Source of the DNA: an uncultured Candidatus Poseidoniales archaeon
GTDB taxonomy: Archaea; Thermoplasmatota; Poseidoniia; Poseidoniales; Poseidoniaceae
Reading direction: 5' to 3'
DNA length: 64,000 nt
Assembly: GCA_902605365.1 (NCBI GenBank)
Contig: CACLCM010000002.1
Location: forward strand, 1-64,000
Positions 9,076 to 17,995 of this stretch are shown in pieces. Under the pieces are notes generated by a model. That model was not told where the DNA came from and did not search any database. It saw only the letters and a list, made by a program, of their open reading frames with translations. Each line of letters begins with the position of its first letter. Position 1 is the first letter of the stretch. The position numbers and the translations under genes were made by a program.

Positions 9076-10455
9076 ATGCAGGGGATGATGGCGCCACTAA
9101 CCCCTCCTCCCAAGAGTCTAGCATTAGCTAGCAAATCCACTACGTGGAGTGTCATTTGGAGAATGCTAGGCATTGTTGTTCTGCTTTACATAATTGCTCA
9201 AGCAGGAGTATCGATACTATTCGGACTATATTTTGGCGATTCCTTCTTAGCGATATTTTCATCTATTTGTTTAGCCCCATTTTTGGCACTATTCCTATAC
9301 GTGCGAAGACCAAAATTAACCCATCTGATAATGGCAACTCCTGACCAATCAGGTACAAATCAGCACCAATTGAATAATTCTAGAGTGTTACTAACTCCTG
9401 TACCGACTAAATTCAAACACCACTTAATTCGAGATTCACCACCATTGGAGATGCCACCAACTTCCACTCTATGGACTGTATTTTGCATCACCGTGCTAGT
9501 CGCATTCCTCGGATTGCTACCAATGATGTTAGACGACAATCCGGCATGGATTGTATTAGCAATATTAGTTGGCGTACCAGCATGGCTGTTCGGTTTCTCT
9601 CTACCAGTACATGCTTGGTGGGCATTTTCAACTAGGCACTTCCAACTAATTACCAACAAAAGAGAAGGAGAACAAATGTTGATTGCAGGAATGCTATCAA
9701 CTATCCCTGCAATAATAATCAACTCGTTAATATTCCCAGAGTTCCTCTATGTATTAGGTATTCAAATGGATCCGGGGTCATTTGGAGATTTACTAAGTCT
9801 AATAATTAGTGCACCTGTAGGTGAAGAATTGTGCAAAGCCGCATTTGTTCTAAGTCTATACAAGTTAATCGATTCTCCCAAACGCGGTTTCCAAATTGGT
9901 TTCTCGGTCGGCCTTGGTTTTGCCCTTCTTGAAAACTTACAATATATCTTGATGTCATTTGGAGCAGGCCAGTATTCTGCTATCACATTTTCAGCGACCA
10001 CTATCGTAAGAGGCATTGGCTCCATACCTGGCCATGCATTTTGGACTGGATTATCCGGAGTATCAATCGGTTGGTACTTGTGTATGAAACGCGGAGTTTA
10101 CGGTAGAAGGTTAGGTGAAGAAGGAACAAAATGGGTTGTTTACGATGGTGCCTCGGGACAGGTAATCAGTACTGAAAGGGAATTATCCTCTATGGGAAAA
10201 ACTGTGAGAGGCTGGCTATACAAGCCACCTAACAAAGTCTGGAACTTACCACAGTCTCCGTTGATCGGAATTTCATTAGGGATGGCGGGTCATGCATTAT
10301 GGAATGGAAGTAGTTGGATTGTGGGTTGGTTATTCAGAGATACTGACATCGTAGTGCAAATTTTTGCAAGCTTAGTGTGGACTGGAATTATGATTATCGG
10401 ATTATGGATCATTGGCAGAGAGATTCTCGCCGCAGTAATGCATCTCCCGTCTTGA
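9076..10455 (+). CDS. PrsW-like intramembrane protease family protein
   Basis: The 459-residue polytopic membrane protein has about eight or nine hydrophobic helices. It carries the PrsW/CPBP-superfamily landmarks: G-E-E-L-C-K-A (about residue 250), G-F-A-L-L-E-N-L-Q-Y in the next helix, and downstream histidines in PGHAFWTG and GHALWNG. PrsW proteins cleave membrane-bound regulators, but the substrate here is unknown. A roughly 60-residue soluble insert lies between the helices carrying PGHAFW and GHALWNG. ATG 9076 is preceded by AAGG; the Met codons at 9085 or 9088 are alternatives. Confidence 0.8.
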   Translation: MQGMMAPLTPPPKSLALASKSTTWSVIWRMLGIVVLLYIIAQAGVSILFGLYFGDSFLAIFSSICLAPFLALFLYVRRPKLTHLIMATPDQSGTNQHQLNNSRVLLTPVPTKFKHHLIRDSPPLEMPPTSTLWTVFCITVLVAFLGLLPMMLDDNPAWIVLAILVGVPAWLFGFSLPVHAWWAFSTRHFQLITNKREGEQMLIAGMLSTIPAIIINSLIFPEFLYVLGIQMDPGSFGDLLSLIISAPVGEELCKAAFVLSLYKLIDSPKRGFQIGFSVGLGFALLENLQYILMSFGAGQYSAITFSATTIVRGIGSIPGHAFWTGLSGVSIGWYLCMKRGVYGRRLGEEGTKWVVYDGASGQVISTERELSSMGKTVRGWLYKPPNKVWNLPQSPLIGISLGMAGHALWNGSSWIVGWLFRDTDIVVQIFASLVWTGIMIIGLWIIGREILAAVMHLPS

Positions 10456-10541
10456 TGGTAGTTCTCGCTAACTAAAACTTTCAGTCTAAAAATAGGGGCA
10501 AGGTATAGACGGTGATTCCCGTGCGAGTATAAGGAGGCAAA

Positions 10542-11285
10542 GTGATGATTGACATCATGGAACCAGGATTAACCGAGGGAAACCTCTGGGTTACATTCGG
10601 TATTGTGGGCGTTTTAATTCTCATATCAGAGAAGTATCGTGTCCTTGATAGGCTCGGAGTCTATGCCGCTGCAGCGCTAGGTATTGTTGTGGGTGGACTA
10701 GGTCATTGGACATGGTTAGTTATTCTACTCGGTTTCCTTGGAACATCACACAAAGCCACAAAATGGAGATTTGATGAAAAATCTGCAAGAGGGCTCTCTG
10801 AATCGAGTGATGGTCACCGCAGTTGGGGCAATGTAGTCGCAAATGGAGGGCTCCCTGGCCTAGTTGCAATTATCTCATGGTATCTAGGAGATCATGAAAA
10901 TGGATTATGGATTTTTTCTGCCTCGGTTGCAGTAGCAGCTGCTGACACATTTGCATCAGAGATAGGTTGCCTTGATGACAGAGTTAGAATGATTACAACG
11001 ATGAAAAAGTGTGAGCCGGGAATCAATGGTGGTTTTTCACCTAACGGCCAACTTGCTGCTGCTGCAGGGTCAGGAATAATTGCAATCCTAGCATTTTTCT
11101 CTGACCAGAATATCGAATTAGCATTACTAGTCGCTCTAATCGGATGGTTAGGATGTCAAGTGGACAGCGTATTAGGAGCGGTATTAGAAAACCGTGGAAT
11201 GATGACTAAAGGAACTGTAAATGCTGCCGCAATAACATCCGGAATAATTGCAATGTGGTTGTATCTTGGAAGCCCACATCTATGA
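10542..11285 (+). CDS. DUF92 (TMEM19/VTE6-like) membrane protein
   Basis: The protein has 247 residues and about six or seven transmembrane helices. It shows the DUF92 signatures A-A-A-D-T-F-A-S-E-I-G and G-I-N-G-G-F-S-P-N-G-Q-L-A-A. Plant and cyanobacterial members (VTE6) act as phytyl-phosphate kinases in isoprenoid salvage. An analogous role on archaeal isoprenoid alcohols is plausible but inferred. A strong GGAGG lies 8 nt upstream of ATG 10542. Confidence 0.88.
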   Translation: MMIDIMEPGLTEGNLWVTFGIVGVLILISEKYRVLDRLGVYAAAALGIVVGGLGHWTWLVILLGFLGTSHKATKWRFDEKSARGLSESSDGHRSWGNVVANGGLPGLVAIISWYLGDHENGLWIFSASVAVAAADTFASEIGCLDDRVRMITTMKKCEPGINGGFSPNGQLAAAAGSGIIAILAFFSDQNIELALLVALIGWLGCQVDSVLGAVLENRGMMTKGTVNAAAITSGIIAMWLYLGSPHL

Positions 11286-11320
11286 TGTGGTTTTTCAACT
11301 CCTAGTGTCTGGGTAGTAAC

Positions 11321-13636
11321 ATGCAGGGGAGGTGGATTGCTCTATTCGCACTATTGTGCGTACTTATTCCAACCACTGGCCCACTTATTTCAAATGCATC
11401 TGGTGATGATGCAACATATGAACCTGGATTCGTAGAATGGGAAGTTAATGACATCCATCGAATCTACCTAGATGGCCCAATAAATGACGTAAATCTAACT
11501 CGTGATTACCAAGCGGCGTCCATAGGAAATATGGGAATTACTGCTGGCCAAGGTCAATCGACAGGAGTACTTTCAATGCCTCCTTTGGAAATGGGGTTCA
11601 ATGGCTCATTCGGAATTTCAACATATGTGGGAGCGTATGTTCAAGCAGGGACTGGTTTCCCTTTAGCACAGTGTCGGACATCAAATCCAGTAACCATCGA
11701 TACTCAAGTTCAAATCGGTGACTTCTCTTATTTTGGGACCGTTACTGATTTCGTTTACGAAAGCTCAGCAGATGCTCATAACATGAGCACTGAAGTACAA
11801 TTTGCAAATATTTCTGCGCAACAAGGTGACGTGATAACATACTCAATGTCGGCTTCAACAAACTGCCCATACAACATCAATATCGAGTGGGGTGGTTCTA
11901 ACGAATTTAGCGGTGGCATAGTTATCGAAGGAGATCTATTTTCTCCAGAGGTTGAAGTTACTGTTGACGATTCCAAACTAGCTCATATCCAACTCGTAGC
12001 AACTCTTCCATGGGGATTCGATGACTTAGATGAGGAATTTACATCGATGAATATTTTTGGACCGGTTGAACCCGATGAAAAGAGAATTTTCGACATTGAT
12101 ATGCGCCCTGAAGGATTCACTGCAACCAGTGAGTACGTAGATAGAACCGATGATATGGGGCGTCCTGCAAAAGTTTTCACAGGGAAAAACGCCCTTCCTG
12201 CTGGTGACAATGTACTGATTGTTTGCTTGAAGACTGTTGATACTCAAATTAATGGAATCGCTGGTCAAAATTGTGACCATGAAGGAATTATTCGATTCAA
12301 TGTGGAAGAGGACAAGGAACCGATTGCGAGTGCATTCCTGTGGTTGTCAATTTCTGGCTTTATATCCATCATTGCTTACCTAGTAACTTTGGTTAGGAAA
12401 GGAATTATCCTACCACTACCGCTTATCGGTGCTTTGATTGTAATGGCTATCCTAATGATTCCACTAGCCAGTGACATACCAGATTTAGGCGGAGAAGACA
12501 TTGTAGCTGATGATGCTCGAGCACCTTCATTCATCCTTCACCAAAACGGAAATGGCTCCGTTTCTTTGGATGAATTATTAGATGGTAAAGAAGCGGTGAT
12601 AATTGGTATTACTCTACCAGCATCAAGTAACGCCATCGACCAGACTATACAGATGGAGAAGGCTGTAGACAGATTGGATGGAAGGGTTAGTGCTGTACAA
12701 ATTGTAACCGGTGAAAATGTTCGAATGGATGACTTGGATACGATTGCTCAAATCACTAATGCATCTTGGCCTATACTGATCGATGACGGCGAGAGCCGAT
12801 TTGCTAAGCGCATGCCTATGGGAGTTTCAGATTCAATAGTTATTATCGATTCATCCGGCCACGTCACCTACTCTGTCAGCGGAAGTACAAGTGAAGAAAA
12901 TCTAATCAAGGCAGTAGATGACATCGGATTTGGTGGCCAACAGTCGATTCTTTCAACTCTCGGAATGTTCTGGGGGCCAGGTCTTGCAATGTTACTAGTT
13001 GCATTGCCAAGGAAAAAATATGAAGCACCTGAAGAGGCTTTACCACCTGGCTCTCTATGGGCTAGCGTAACCTTAGCAGGAGGAATTGGATTCCTTATGG
13101 TAAATTTCATACCGATGATAATGGCACTCATTCCAACTGATAATGATTACAGAACTTGGGTTGATATTGCCCTCATTTCCTGGTTTGTAACTGCAGCAAT
13201 TCGCGCTTCGATAAACGGTACTCCATGGGAAGTCAGTTTCATCGCTAAACGCATGCATAATCTATATTCCAAAGGGTTCCAAGCATGGAGAGAGGTCGGA
13301 GATGTCGAAAGAGACCTACTAATTGGATTCTGGATGGGATGGTTCATTTGGCTAGCAAATCCGGCGATATTGACTCAAGGAGTTGTGGCATTAACTATGA
13401 CTGGAGGAATAAATTATCTATTCGGCCCAGTTATGCTAATCGTGCATATTCTAGCTGCAGGAGTATTGACTCTAATTATTCGATTTGTGGCATCTTGGGG
13501 GGGCCCTATGTCACGCGCTTTCGGTTCATTTGGTTCAGGACCATTCTCAGAAGCATTGGGTTGGGCTTTGATTCCAATTTCAATATGGGCATTAGCAAAT
13601 GGAATCATTCATGCTAGTAATATCGGATTATTCTGA
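11321..13636 (+). CDS. Multi-pass membrane protein with extracellular domain and cysteine-free thioredoxin-like domain
   Basis: The 771-residue protein opens with a signal peptide, then an extracellular beta-rich domain of about 310 residues. Two transmembrane helices follow (about 335-385). A soluble domain with the TlpA/peroxiredoxin pattern comes next: R-A-P-S-F-I-L start, V-I-I-G-I-T, W-P-I-L-I-D-D and V-I-I-D-S-S-G-H-V strands. The C-terminal part has six or seven further helices. Where a redox domain would carry its peroxidatic Cys the sequence reads T-L-P-A-S-S-N, so thiol chemistry is unlikely. The role is unknown, perhaps binding or scaffolding at the membrane. Confidence 0.75.
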   Translation: MQGRWIALFALLCVLIPTTGPLISNASGDDATYEPGFVEWEVNDIHRIYLDGPINDVNLTRDYQAASIGNMGITAGQGQSTGVLSMPPLEMGFNGSFGISTYVGAYVQAGTGFPLAQCRTSNPVTIDTQVQIGDFSYFGTVTDFVYESSADAHNMSTEVQFANISAQQGDVITYSMSASTNCPYNINIEWGGSNEFSGGIVIEGDLFSPEVEVTVDDSKLAHIQLVATLPWGFDDLDEEFTSMNIFGPVEPDEKRIFDIDMRPEGFTATSEYVDRTDDMGRPAKVFTGKNALPAGDNVLIVCLKTVDTQINGIAGQNCDHEGIIRFNVEEDKEPIASAFLWLSISGFISIIAYLVTLVRKGIILPLPLIGALIVMAILMIPLASDIPDLGGEDIVADDARAPSFILHQNGNGSVSLDELLDGKEAVIIGITLPASSNAIDQTIQMEKAVDRLDGRVSAVQIVTGENVRMDDLDTIAQITNASWPILIDDGESRFAKRMPMGVSDSIVIIDSSGHVTYSVSGSTSEENLIKAVDDIGFGGQQSILSTLGMFWGPGLAMLLVALPRKKYEAPEEALPPGSLWASVTLAGGIGFLMVNFIPMIMALIPTDNDYRTWVDIALISWFVTAAIRASINGTPWEVSFIAKRMHNLYSKGFQAWREVGDVERDLLIGFWMGWFIWLANPAILTQGVVALTMTGGINYLFGPVMLIVHILAAGVLTLIIRFVASWGGPMSRAFGSFGSGPFSEALGWALIPISIWALANGIIHASNIGLF

Positions 13637-13645
13637 GTGTTTGCT

Positions 13646-14380
13646 ATGGCCGCAATCAATCGAGATCATCTCCCATTCCCAATGCCGGACAGACCGCATG
13701 CTCTAGTTCAGGAGTGGCGTAATCTTACTTTCATGCACTGGGAAGTTAGCCCTGAAAAACTTCAACCTCATATTCCTGAAGGTTTGGAGATAGATTTGTT
13801 TGATGGGAAGGCCTATGTCGGAACAATTCCATTTCAAATGAGAAACGTGAGACCGAGATTACTACCCGCTGTTCCTGGAATCTCAACATTCCCTGAATTT
13901 AATGTTCGAACCTATGTCACTAAAAATGGCAAACCAGGTGTACTATTCCTAACCTTAGATGCACAGAGTCGAGTCACTTGTTTCTATGCGCCACGTAAGT
14001 ATGGACTTCCTTACAGATATGCAAAATGCAGATTGAAAATTGATGAGGATCGATATTCATGGATCTCAAAGCGTTCAAGCAATGGCGTAGAATTAGTAGG
14101 TGAAGCAATTGCTACGGGTGAAAAGAGAATTGCAGAAAAGGGAACACTAGAGTATTTCTTGTTTGAGAGGTATTCGCTTTACACAGAGCACAAAGGGAAC
14201 TTGAAAATGGCATACACATTACATGAGCCTTGGGTTTTCCAAGATGGTGAAGCAAAGATTGTGAAAAATAGCCTTACAGAATGTTATGACCTTGGAATCG
14301 ACATAATGAATCCAGAGTTTGTACATTTGTCTGAAGGGGTTTATGTCCACACATGGCCAATACAGAAGGTGATTGGATGA
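13646..14380 (+). CDS. DUF2071 (YqjF-like) family protein
   Basis: The product is about 244 residues, with F-M-H-W-E-V-S-P-E-K-L-Q-P-H-I-P-E-G-L near the N-terminus and the central F-P-E-F-N-V-R-T-Y-V typical of DUF2071/YqjF proteins. The biochemical function of this family is not established. ATG 13646 is preferred; a GTG at 13637 immediately follows the previous stop and is an alternative. The 3' end overlaps the start of the DCC-family gene (ATGA), so the two are probably co-translated. Confidence 0.85.
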   Translation: MAAINRDHLPFPMPDRPHALVQEWRNLTFMHWEVSPEKLQPHIPEGLEIDLFDGKAYVGTIPFQMRNVRPRLLPAVPGISTFPEFNVRTYVTKNGKPGVLFLTLDAQSRVTCFYAPRKYGLPYRYAKCRLKIDEDRYSWISKRSSNGVELVGEAIATGEKRIAEKGTLEYFLFERYSLYTEHKGNLKMAYTLHEPWVFQDGEAKIVKNSLTECYDLGIDIMNPEFVHLSEGVYVHTWPIQKVIG

Positions 14381-14760
14381 AGGAAAGGGATTTCCTTCTC
14401 TTAGACGGTGATTGCGGCTTATGCCATCGCTTAGCCACCTTTATTGACAAAAGGCTAGCAAAGGGTCAGGATTTAGGCTACAGACCCATTCTATCAGAAG
14501 ACGCGCAAACCATGATTGCTACTTTCCCTGAAAAGCAACAAAATGCAGATTCAGTATATCTGTTAAGAAATGGCAAATCGTATATTCGTTCAGCAGCTGG
14601 AATCAGATGCTTGCTCTACATGCGCTGGTACTATTCAATGTGGTTTCCAGTCCTGTGGATTATCCCTCTTCCAATTAGGGACATTGGGTACAGGATTATT
14701 GCGAAATATCGCCATAAATTCTTCAAGAAACCTGCTACATGTTTATTCCGTGTAGATTGA
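14377..14760 (+). CDS. DCC/DUF393-family putative thiol-disulfide oxidoreductase
   Basis: From ATG 14377 the protein is 127 residues. It carries the family motif L-D-G-D-C-G-L-C-H near the N-terminus, a CxxC-type thiol pair in a thioredoxin-like fold, and a hydrophobic C-terminal half including W-F-P-V-L-W-I-I-P-L-P-I-R. The start codon overlaps the DUF2071 stop as ATGA. Pairing of DUF393 and DUF2071 suggests a shared, still undefined redox-related task. Confidence 0.87.
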   Translation: MKERDFLLLDGDCGLCHRLATFIDKRLAKGQDLGYRPILSEDAQTMIATFPEKQQNADSVYLLRNGKSYIRSAAGIRCLLYMRWYYSMWFPVLWIIPLPIRDIGYRIIAKYRHKFFKKPATCLFRVD

Positions 14761-14775
14761 TCAGGAGGTTGAGAT

Positions 14776-15159
14776 TTGACTTTCGATTCGGAATACGAAC
14801 CATTCTTTCAACCACCAGGATGGATTATTGGACCGATATGGTTGGTGCTTTACACTTGTATTGCCATAAGTTTCAGCAACACTTTGAGTAAACGAGATGA
14901 ATTGGATAACTACTGGTTAATCGTATCCCTATTCGCTATACAATTAGCATTGAATTTGGCATGGCCTTCAGTATTCAACTCAGAAAAATATCTGCTTTCC
15001 TTAATCATGATTGTATTCATGATAATATTTACAATAATTTATGCGTATTTAATTTACGAAACCATTCCATTTGCATCCATGATAGTATGGCCTTACATCG
15101 CGTGGATTTCTTTCGCTGCAATTATCAATGTCGCCTATTACTTAGAAGCCAATAGCTGA
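14776..15159 (+). CDS. TspO/MBR-family membrane protein
   Basis: The protein has 127 residues and five predicted helices. It matches TspO/MBR at F-Q-P-P-G-W-I-I-G-P-I-W, Q-L-A-L-N-L-A-W-P-S-V-F-N and P-Y-I-A-W-I-S-F-A-A-I-I-N. TspO proteins bind tetrapyrroles and respond to light or oxidative stress. The start is TTG 14776, supported by AGGAGGT 6 nt upstream. It sits 15 nt after the DCC gene, suggesting one transcript with DUF2071 and DCC. Confidence 0.88.
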   Translation: MTFDSEYEPFFQPPGWIIGPIWLVLYTCIAISFSNTLSKRDELDNYWLIVSLFAIQLALNLAWPSVFNSEKYLLSLIMIVFMIIFTIIYAYLIYETIPFASMIVWPYIAWISFAAIINVAYYLEANS

Positions 15160-15222
15160 TCGTACAATGAATCCACTAACCTGTGCTTGCTATTCATTCA
15201 AAAGGTGTGTTCAGGACATTAC

Positions 15223-15471
15223 TCACTTACACTTTACCGGTAATCCAGCTACGGAATGGTTTTTTGCCTTTTTGAAGATTTTTAAAATTGCATTAATCAA
15301 TAAAATAAGGATGAAAGTCCATCCAACAAGAGCGAATCCAAGAACTACAAAACCGGTTATATGAAATGAATCGGAATCTTCGCCTAGTGAATTTGCGTTT
15401 TCCGCAATCGCGCTTGAAGATGCGAAACAGATGATGGAAAACAGTAAAAAAATCAATGTATGAACACGCAT
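15223..15471 (-). CDS. Small signal-peptide plus single-helix membrane protein
   Basis: Starting at the Met of MRVHTLIFLL, the product has 82 residues: a signal peptide (about 1-21), a short acidic Ser/Asn-rich segment, one transmembrane helix (about 37-61) and a basic tail. A GGGG motif precedes the start. The frame extends upstream to 15561, but that part lacks support. It marks the beginning of an AT-rich stretch of small, unfamiliar genes. Function unknown. Confidence 0.5.
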   Translation of the reverse strand: MRVHTLIFLLFSIICFASSSAIAENANSLGEDSDSFHITGFVVLGFALVGWTFILILLINAILKIFKKAKNHSVAGLPVKCK

Positions 15472-15571
15472 TTTGATTCCCCGTAAATCCACAATTATTA
15501 GTTGAATAAATATTAGGAAATTTGCTGAACTTAAATAATTAGGTTTCCCAAAAAAAAACAAAATCGGATAA

Positions 15572-15763
15572 CTACGATTTTCCTACTCGGCGCTTTTCTT
15601 CTTCGATGTGGTCTTTCCAATACTGTAACATTTCTTTAGCGAGGTAATCATCATAACAGGGTTTACACAATTCAATTTTTTCTGAATCTGAACCGTGGTA
15701 GTGGTTCGTAGAGGACTCTTTTTTACAAGAACTGCAGAACCCCGAAGTTGCTTCTTGTGTCAT
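15572..15763 (-). CDS. Small two-CxxC zinc-finger-like protein
   Basis: The product is about 63 residues. A C-S-S-C pair and a C-K-P-C pair are separated by about 20 residues with two His between them, compatible with one zinc knuckle. A basic helical tail (Y-W-K-D-H-I-E-E-E-K-R-R) follows. An alternative start four codons upstream exists at 15775. The family is not identified; nucleic-acid or protein binding is possible. Confidence 0.5.
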   Translation of the reverse strand: MTQEATSGFCSSCKKESSTNHYHGSDSEKIELCKPCYDDYLAKEMLQYWKDHIEEEKRRVGKS

Positions 15764-15839
15764 GATTTTGTCCAATGTTCAATGCTATTTAGACATGGTC
15801 AGAATTAGATTCTAATTCTAGTTGATTCAACTTTATGAA

Positions 15840-15925
15840 TACAAGGGTAGCGTCTAAAACGACCCACGCAAAGCCCATTGAAACATCTATTGTATTCACA
15901 TGGGTTTTAGCATAAACCCTTGCAA
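15840..15925. repeat. Palindrome-rich intergenic cluster 1
   Basis: This non-coding stretch shares CCCATTGAAAC and TTGTATTCRCATGGG with the cluster at 17.85 kb, in a different order. It also contains self-complementary pieces (for example AAGGGT ... ACCCTT across its ends). The 249-nt gap between the zinc-finger and HNH genes holds nothing else recognisable. Confidence 0.4.
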
Positions 15926-16024
15926 ATTATCCGAATCCAATTATTCGATACACTTGCGTTCACCCAAAATCAAGTGAATTGTAATTCATACAAATGTGCC
16001 GCTAAGGGCCAAAGCTACCAGATA

Positions 16025-16417
16025 TCAGTAGGGGCGACTAATCCCCCTTTTACAAACGAGTTGCCAAAATAAAGAATCAATATTAGAAAAGTAAGCAGTA
16101 ATCACTGCTTTTGAGTAGTAACAATTAGTATTTAGAGAAAGTATGGCCCATTCTGTATATCCAAGGATATTATTCTGCTTCATGTGTTGTGCAGTAGTTC
16201 CACGGGCTGTGTTGCAAGATTTGCAAATTATAACGATATTATTGAGATTATTCAGACCTCCGTCTGCGCAACGTTCGATATGCTCGATTGTCGCGGAGTT
16301 CCACGTATTTTCTTTCGGATCACCCATTATCACCAAGCATTTTGGGCATGGAGTGCCGATTTTGGAATCGCGTAGTTTAACCATTTTTTTGTTAGGGTTC
16401 TTTCGTTTATATTTCAT
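16025..16417 (-). CDS. HNH endonuclease-like protein
   Basis: The 130-residue protein has the HNH pattern: a C-P-K-C knuckle, then A-T-I-E-H-I-E-R-C-A-D-G-G-L-N-N-L-N-N and C-K-S-C-N-T-A-R-G. This matches the His, Asn and second zinc pair of stand-alone HNH nucleases. The N-terminus is basic. ATG 16417 is chosen because AGGAGGTGA lies just upstream; the GTG at 16423 is part of that motif. The last 50 residues do not match the core fold. Such genes occur as homing or phage/island nucleases. Confidence 0.8.
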   Translation of the reverse strand: MKYKRKNPNKKMVKLRDSKIGTPCPKCLVIMGDPKENTWNSATIEHIERCADGGLNNLNNIVIICKSCNTARGTTAQHMKQNNILGYTEWAILSLNTNCYYSKAVITAYFSNIDSLFWQLVCKRGISRPY

Positions 16418-16436
16418 ATTCACCTCCTTTAGTCGT

Positions 16437-16548
16437 TCACAAATATCTGAACCGAATCCGAAGGATACGGCTGGCTTCGGCCCGTTAGGGCAAAAACTCC
16501 TCTTCTCCTCTCACCAAATAACCTTACGGTTCTGATCCGAATATTTGT
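16437..16548. repeat. Imperfect inverted repeat between HNH gene and small hypothetical gene
   Basis: ACAAATATCTGAACCG near 16437 recurs inverted near 16527-16548 (the complement reads ACAAATATTCGGATCAGAACCG), with a 4-6 nt insertion in one arm. No gene lies between. It could be a regulatory or mobile-element terminus; the evidence is only the symmetry. Confidence 0.3.
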
Positions 16549-16589
16549 TAATGGATTTATGAGTCATAATTGTAGATTCGAGAGGGGAC

Positions 16590-16680
16590 CCTTCCGAACA
16601 CGGGCGTTACAAAGGGTACCCTCTGTAATACGGGTTTTGTAAAGGGGCACCCATACGAATGTATTCTATTTGTATGTGCC
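16590..16680. repeat. Palindrome-rich intergenic cluster 2
   Basis: The stretch contains the perfect palindrome AGGGTACCCT, a CATAC ... GTATG inverted pair and two related phrases (GGGCGTTACAAAGGG and GGGTTTTGTAAAGGGG). The general style resembles the clusters at 15.85 and 17.9 kb. No reading frame is convincing here. Confidence 0.35.
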
Positions 16681-16691
16681 TTCAAATACCA

Positions 16692-16955
16692 CTATTCTGG
16701 TATTTGTCCATCACGATCATGGAATTCTACCAAAGTTAAAATTAATCTGTTTTTATTATCAATATCTAATGATTGCCAGTAATCTCCCCAATCGAATTCT
16801 ATCTGCTCACCAGGTTTGCTAACGAGTCCGACATATACGACACAGGTGGCCAATCCCTCATCTCTTTGAACATAGATCAAATCATCACCAAATGCATAGT
16901 TAGCAATTGCTTCAGCATGAGTCAACATGAATGCTTCGCCTCCATCATCGGACAT
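16692..16955 (-). CDS. Small acidic hypothetical protein
   Basis: The protein has 87 residues and is acidic, with no signal peptide or transmembrane helix. It looks like a compact alpha/beta fold (L-I-Y-V-Q-R-D, T-C-V-V-Y-V-G, I-E-F-D-W-G-D-Y-W). A GGGA motif precedes ATG 16955. It is not recognised. It sits between two palindrome-rich gaps in the accessory stretch. Confidence 0.5.
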   Translation of the reverse strand: MSDDGGEAFMLTHAEAIANYAFGDDLIYVQRDEGLATCVVYVGLVSKPGEQIEFDWGDYWQSLDIDNKNRLILTLVEFHDRDGQIPE

Positions 16956-17092
16956 ATTAATCCCTTAGCCGTAGGATGTATTAATTAATCGGCTCGTAAA
17001 ATGCTAACGTGTTTATGACTGCTGCAATTAAAGTAACCAGAAGACTATTTCGCATGGGTATTCGGATGAACTCTCTTAAATCCAATATTTCG

Positions 17093-17725
17093 TTAATTCG
17101 AATGAATCAAACGGTACTCTCTTTCGAACCTGGGACTTATGATTTTCATCGTTATCTTCAAGCATTGCGATGCAAGCTGTTTTACATCCTTATGTTTTGA
17201 ATTTATCAACTTAGAAATTGTCGTAAGTAACTTCCCAACTGTAGGGTTTTTCGAAATGTCTCGAATAAACTGTAAGCGCTTTTCTAGATTATTTCTATTC
17301 TTAAACAACTCTTCGAAATTAGTAAGGAAAGCTATCTTTACCTTTTTACTTCTATCATTCATACCTCTGATATACAGATCCAATGCTTCTGCATTGTGAT
17401 TTCGAAACCATAATTCTTCAACGCCTTTAACAGCTCCAATCCTGTCTTCCCAACTTTTCGAAAACAACATTCTCCGTTTATTTGCGAATTTTTCATGAGT
17501 AGCTATATATCGCCCCTCGCCCATAAATGGTCCTTCATCATAATTCCCCATAAATTCATCAATAGATGCGAGTTTATTTCGTGATTTTTCGCAAGGGAAA
17601 TGGTACAACCTGATTGCAACACCGTGTAACACTCTCTGTGCACATTGCGAGCATATTGGCTTGCCACACTCTAAACAAAGGAAATCCGAAGATGTTAATG
17701 TTCCACAAATGCAAAGACTTGCCAT
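17093..17725 (-). CDS. Hypothetical protein, N-terminal zinc-knuckle and helical-repeat C-terminus
   Basis: From the Met of MASLCICG the product has 210 residues. The N-terminus holds a Cys-rich module (C-I-C, C-L-E-C, C-S-Q-C, with later His-x4-Cys) resembling a B-box or zinc-ribbon. The rest is charged and helical, with HEAT-like segments (R-I-G-A-V-K-G-V-E-E-L-W; L-L-T-T-I-S-K-L-I-N). No catalytic motif is visible. Upstream in-frame codons to 17770 encode an unlikely extension. Confidence 0.6.
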   Translation of the reverse strand: MASLCICGTLTSSDFLCLECGKPICSQCAQRVLHGVAIRLYHFPCEKSRNKLASIDEFMGNYDEGPFMGEGRYIATHEKFANKRRMLFSKSWEDRIGAVKGVEELWFRNHNAEALDLYIRGMNDRSKKVKIAFLTNFEELFKNRNNLEKRLQFIRDISKNPTVGKLLTTISKLINSKHKDVKQLASQCLKITMKIISPRFEREYRLIHSN

Positions 17726-17821
17726 GATAATTCTAATCAATAGGACCCATATTAATTTACACATCATCAAAAACCGTAAATTTGCTCAATCGCTCGATAA
17801 ACTCATCCTAAATATGGCGTT

Positions 17822-17955
17822 TGGATTGATTACTTTTCACCAGACCATCCAAACGTCAATTGTATTCGCATGGGCCCCCATTGAAACTGGGGAATTGCAA
17901 GGGTACCCATGGACACGACGTCGTTTACAAGGGGCCCCCTTGTGTTTGGAAGAAT
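17822..17955. repeat. Palindrome-rich intergenic cluster 3
   Basis: Several palindromes stand in series: CGTTTGGAT with ATCCAAACG about 20 nt later, ATGGG/CCCAT, the perfect GGGTACCC, the perfect ACGACGTCGT, and ACAAGGGG-C-CCCCTTGT (17 nt). It lies between two divergent genes and shares CCCATTGAAAC and TTGTATTCRCATGGG with cluster 1. It may be regulatory or the remains of a small mobile element. Confidence 0.45.
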
Positions 17956-17995
17956 TAACAGGAAATAACAAATATTTCAACTTCTTAGTATCCTT

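Noticed and set aside
17009..17200. 63-codon plus-strand frame
   Set aside because: It overlaps the 3' end of the minus-strand zinc-knuckle gene, starts with GTG and has no supporting motif.
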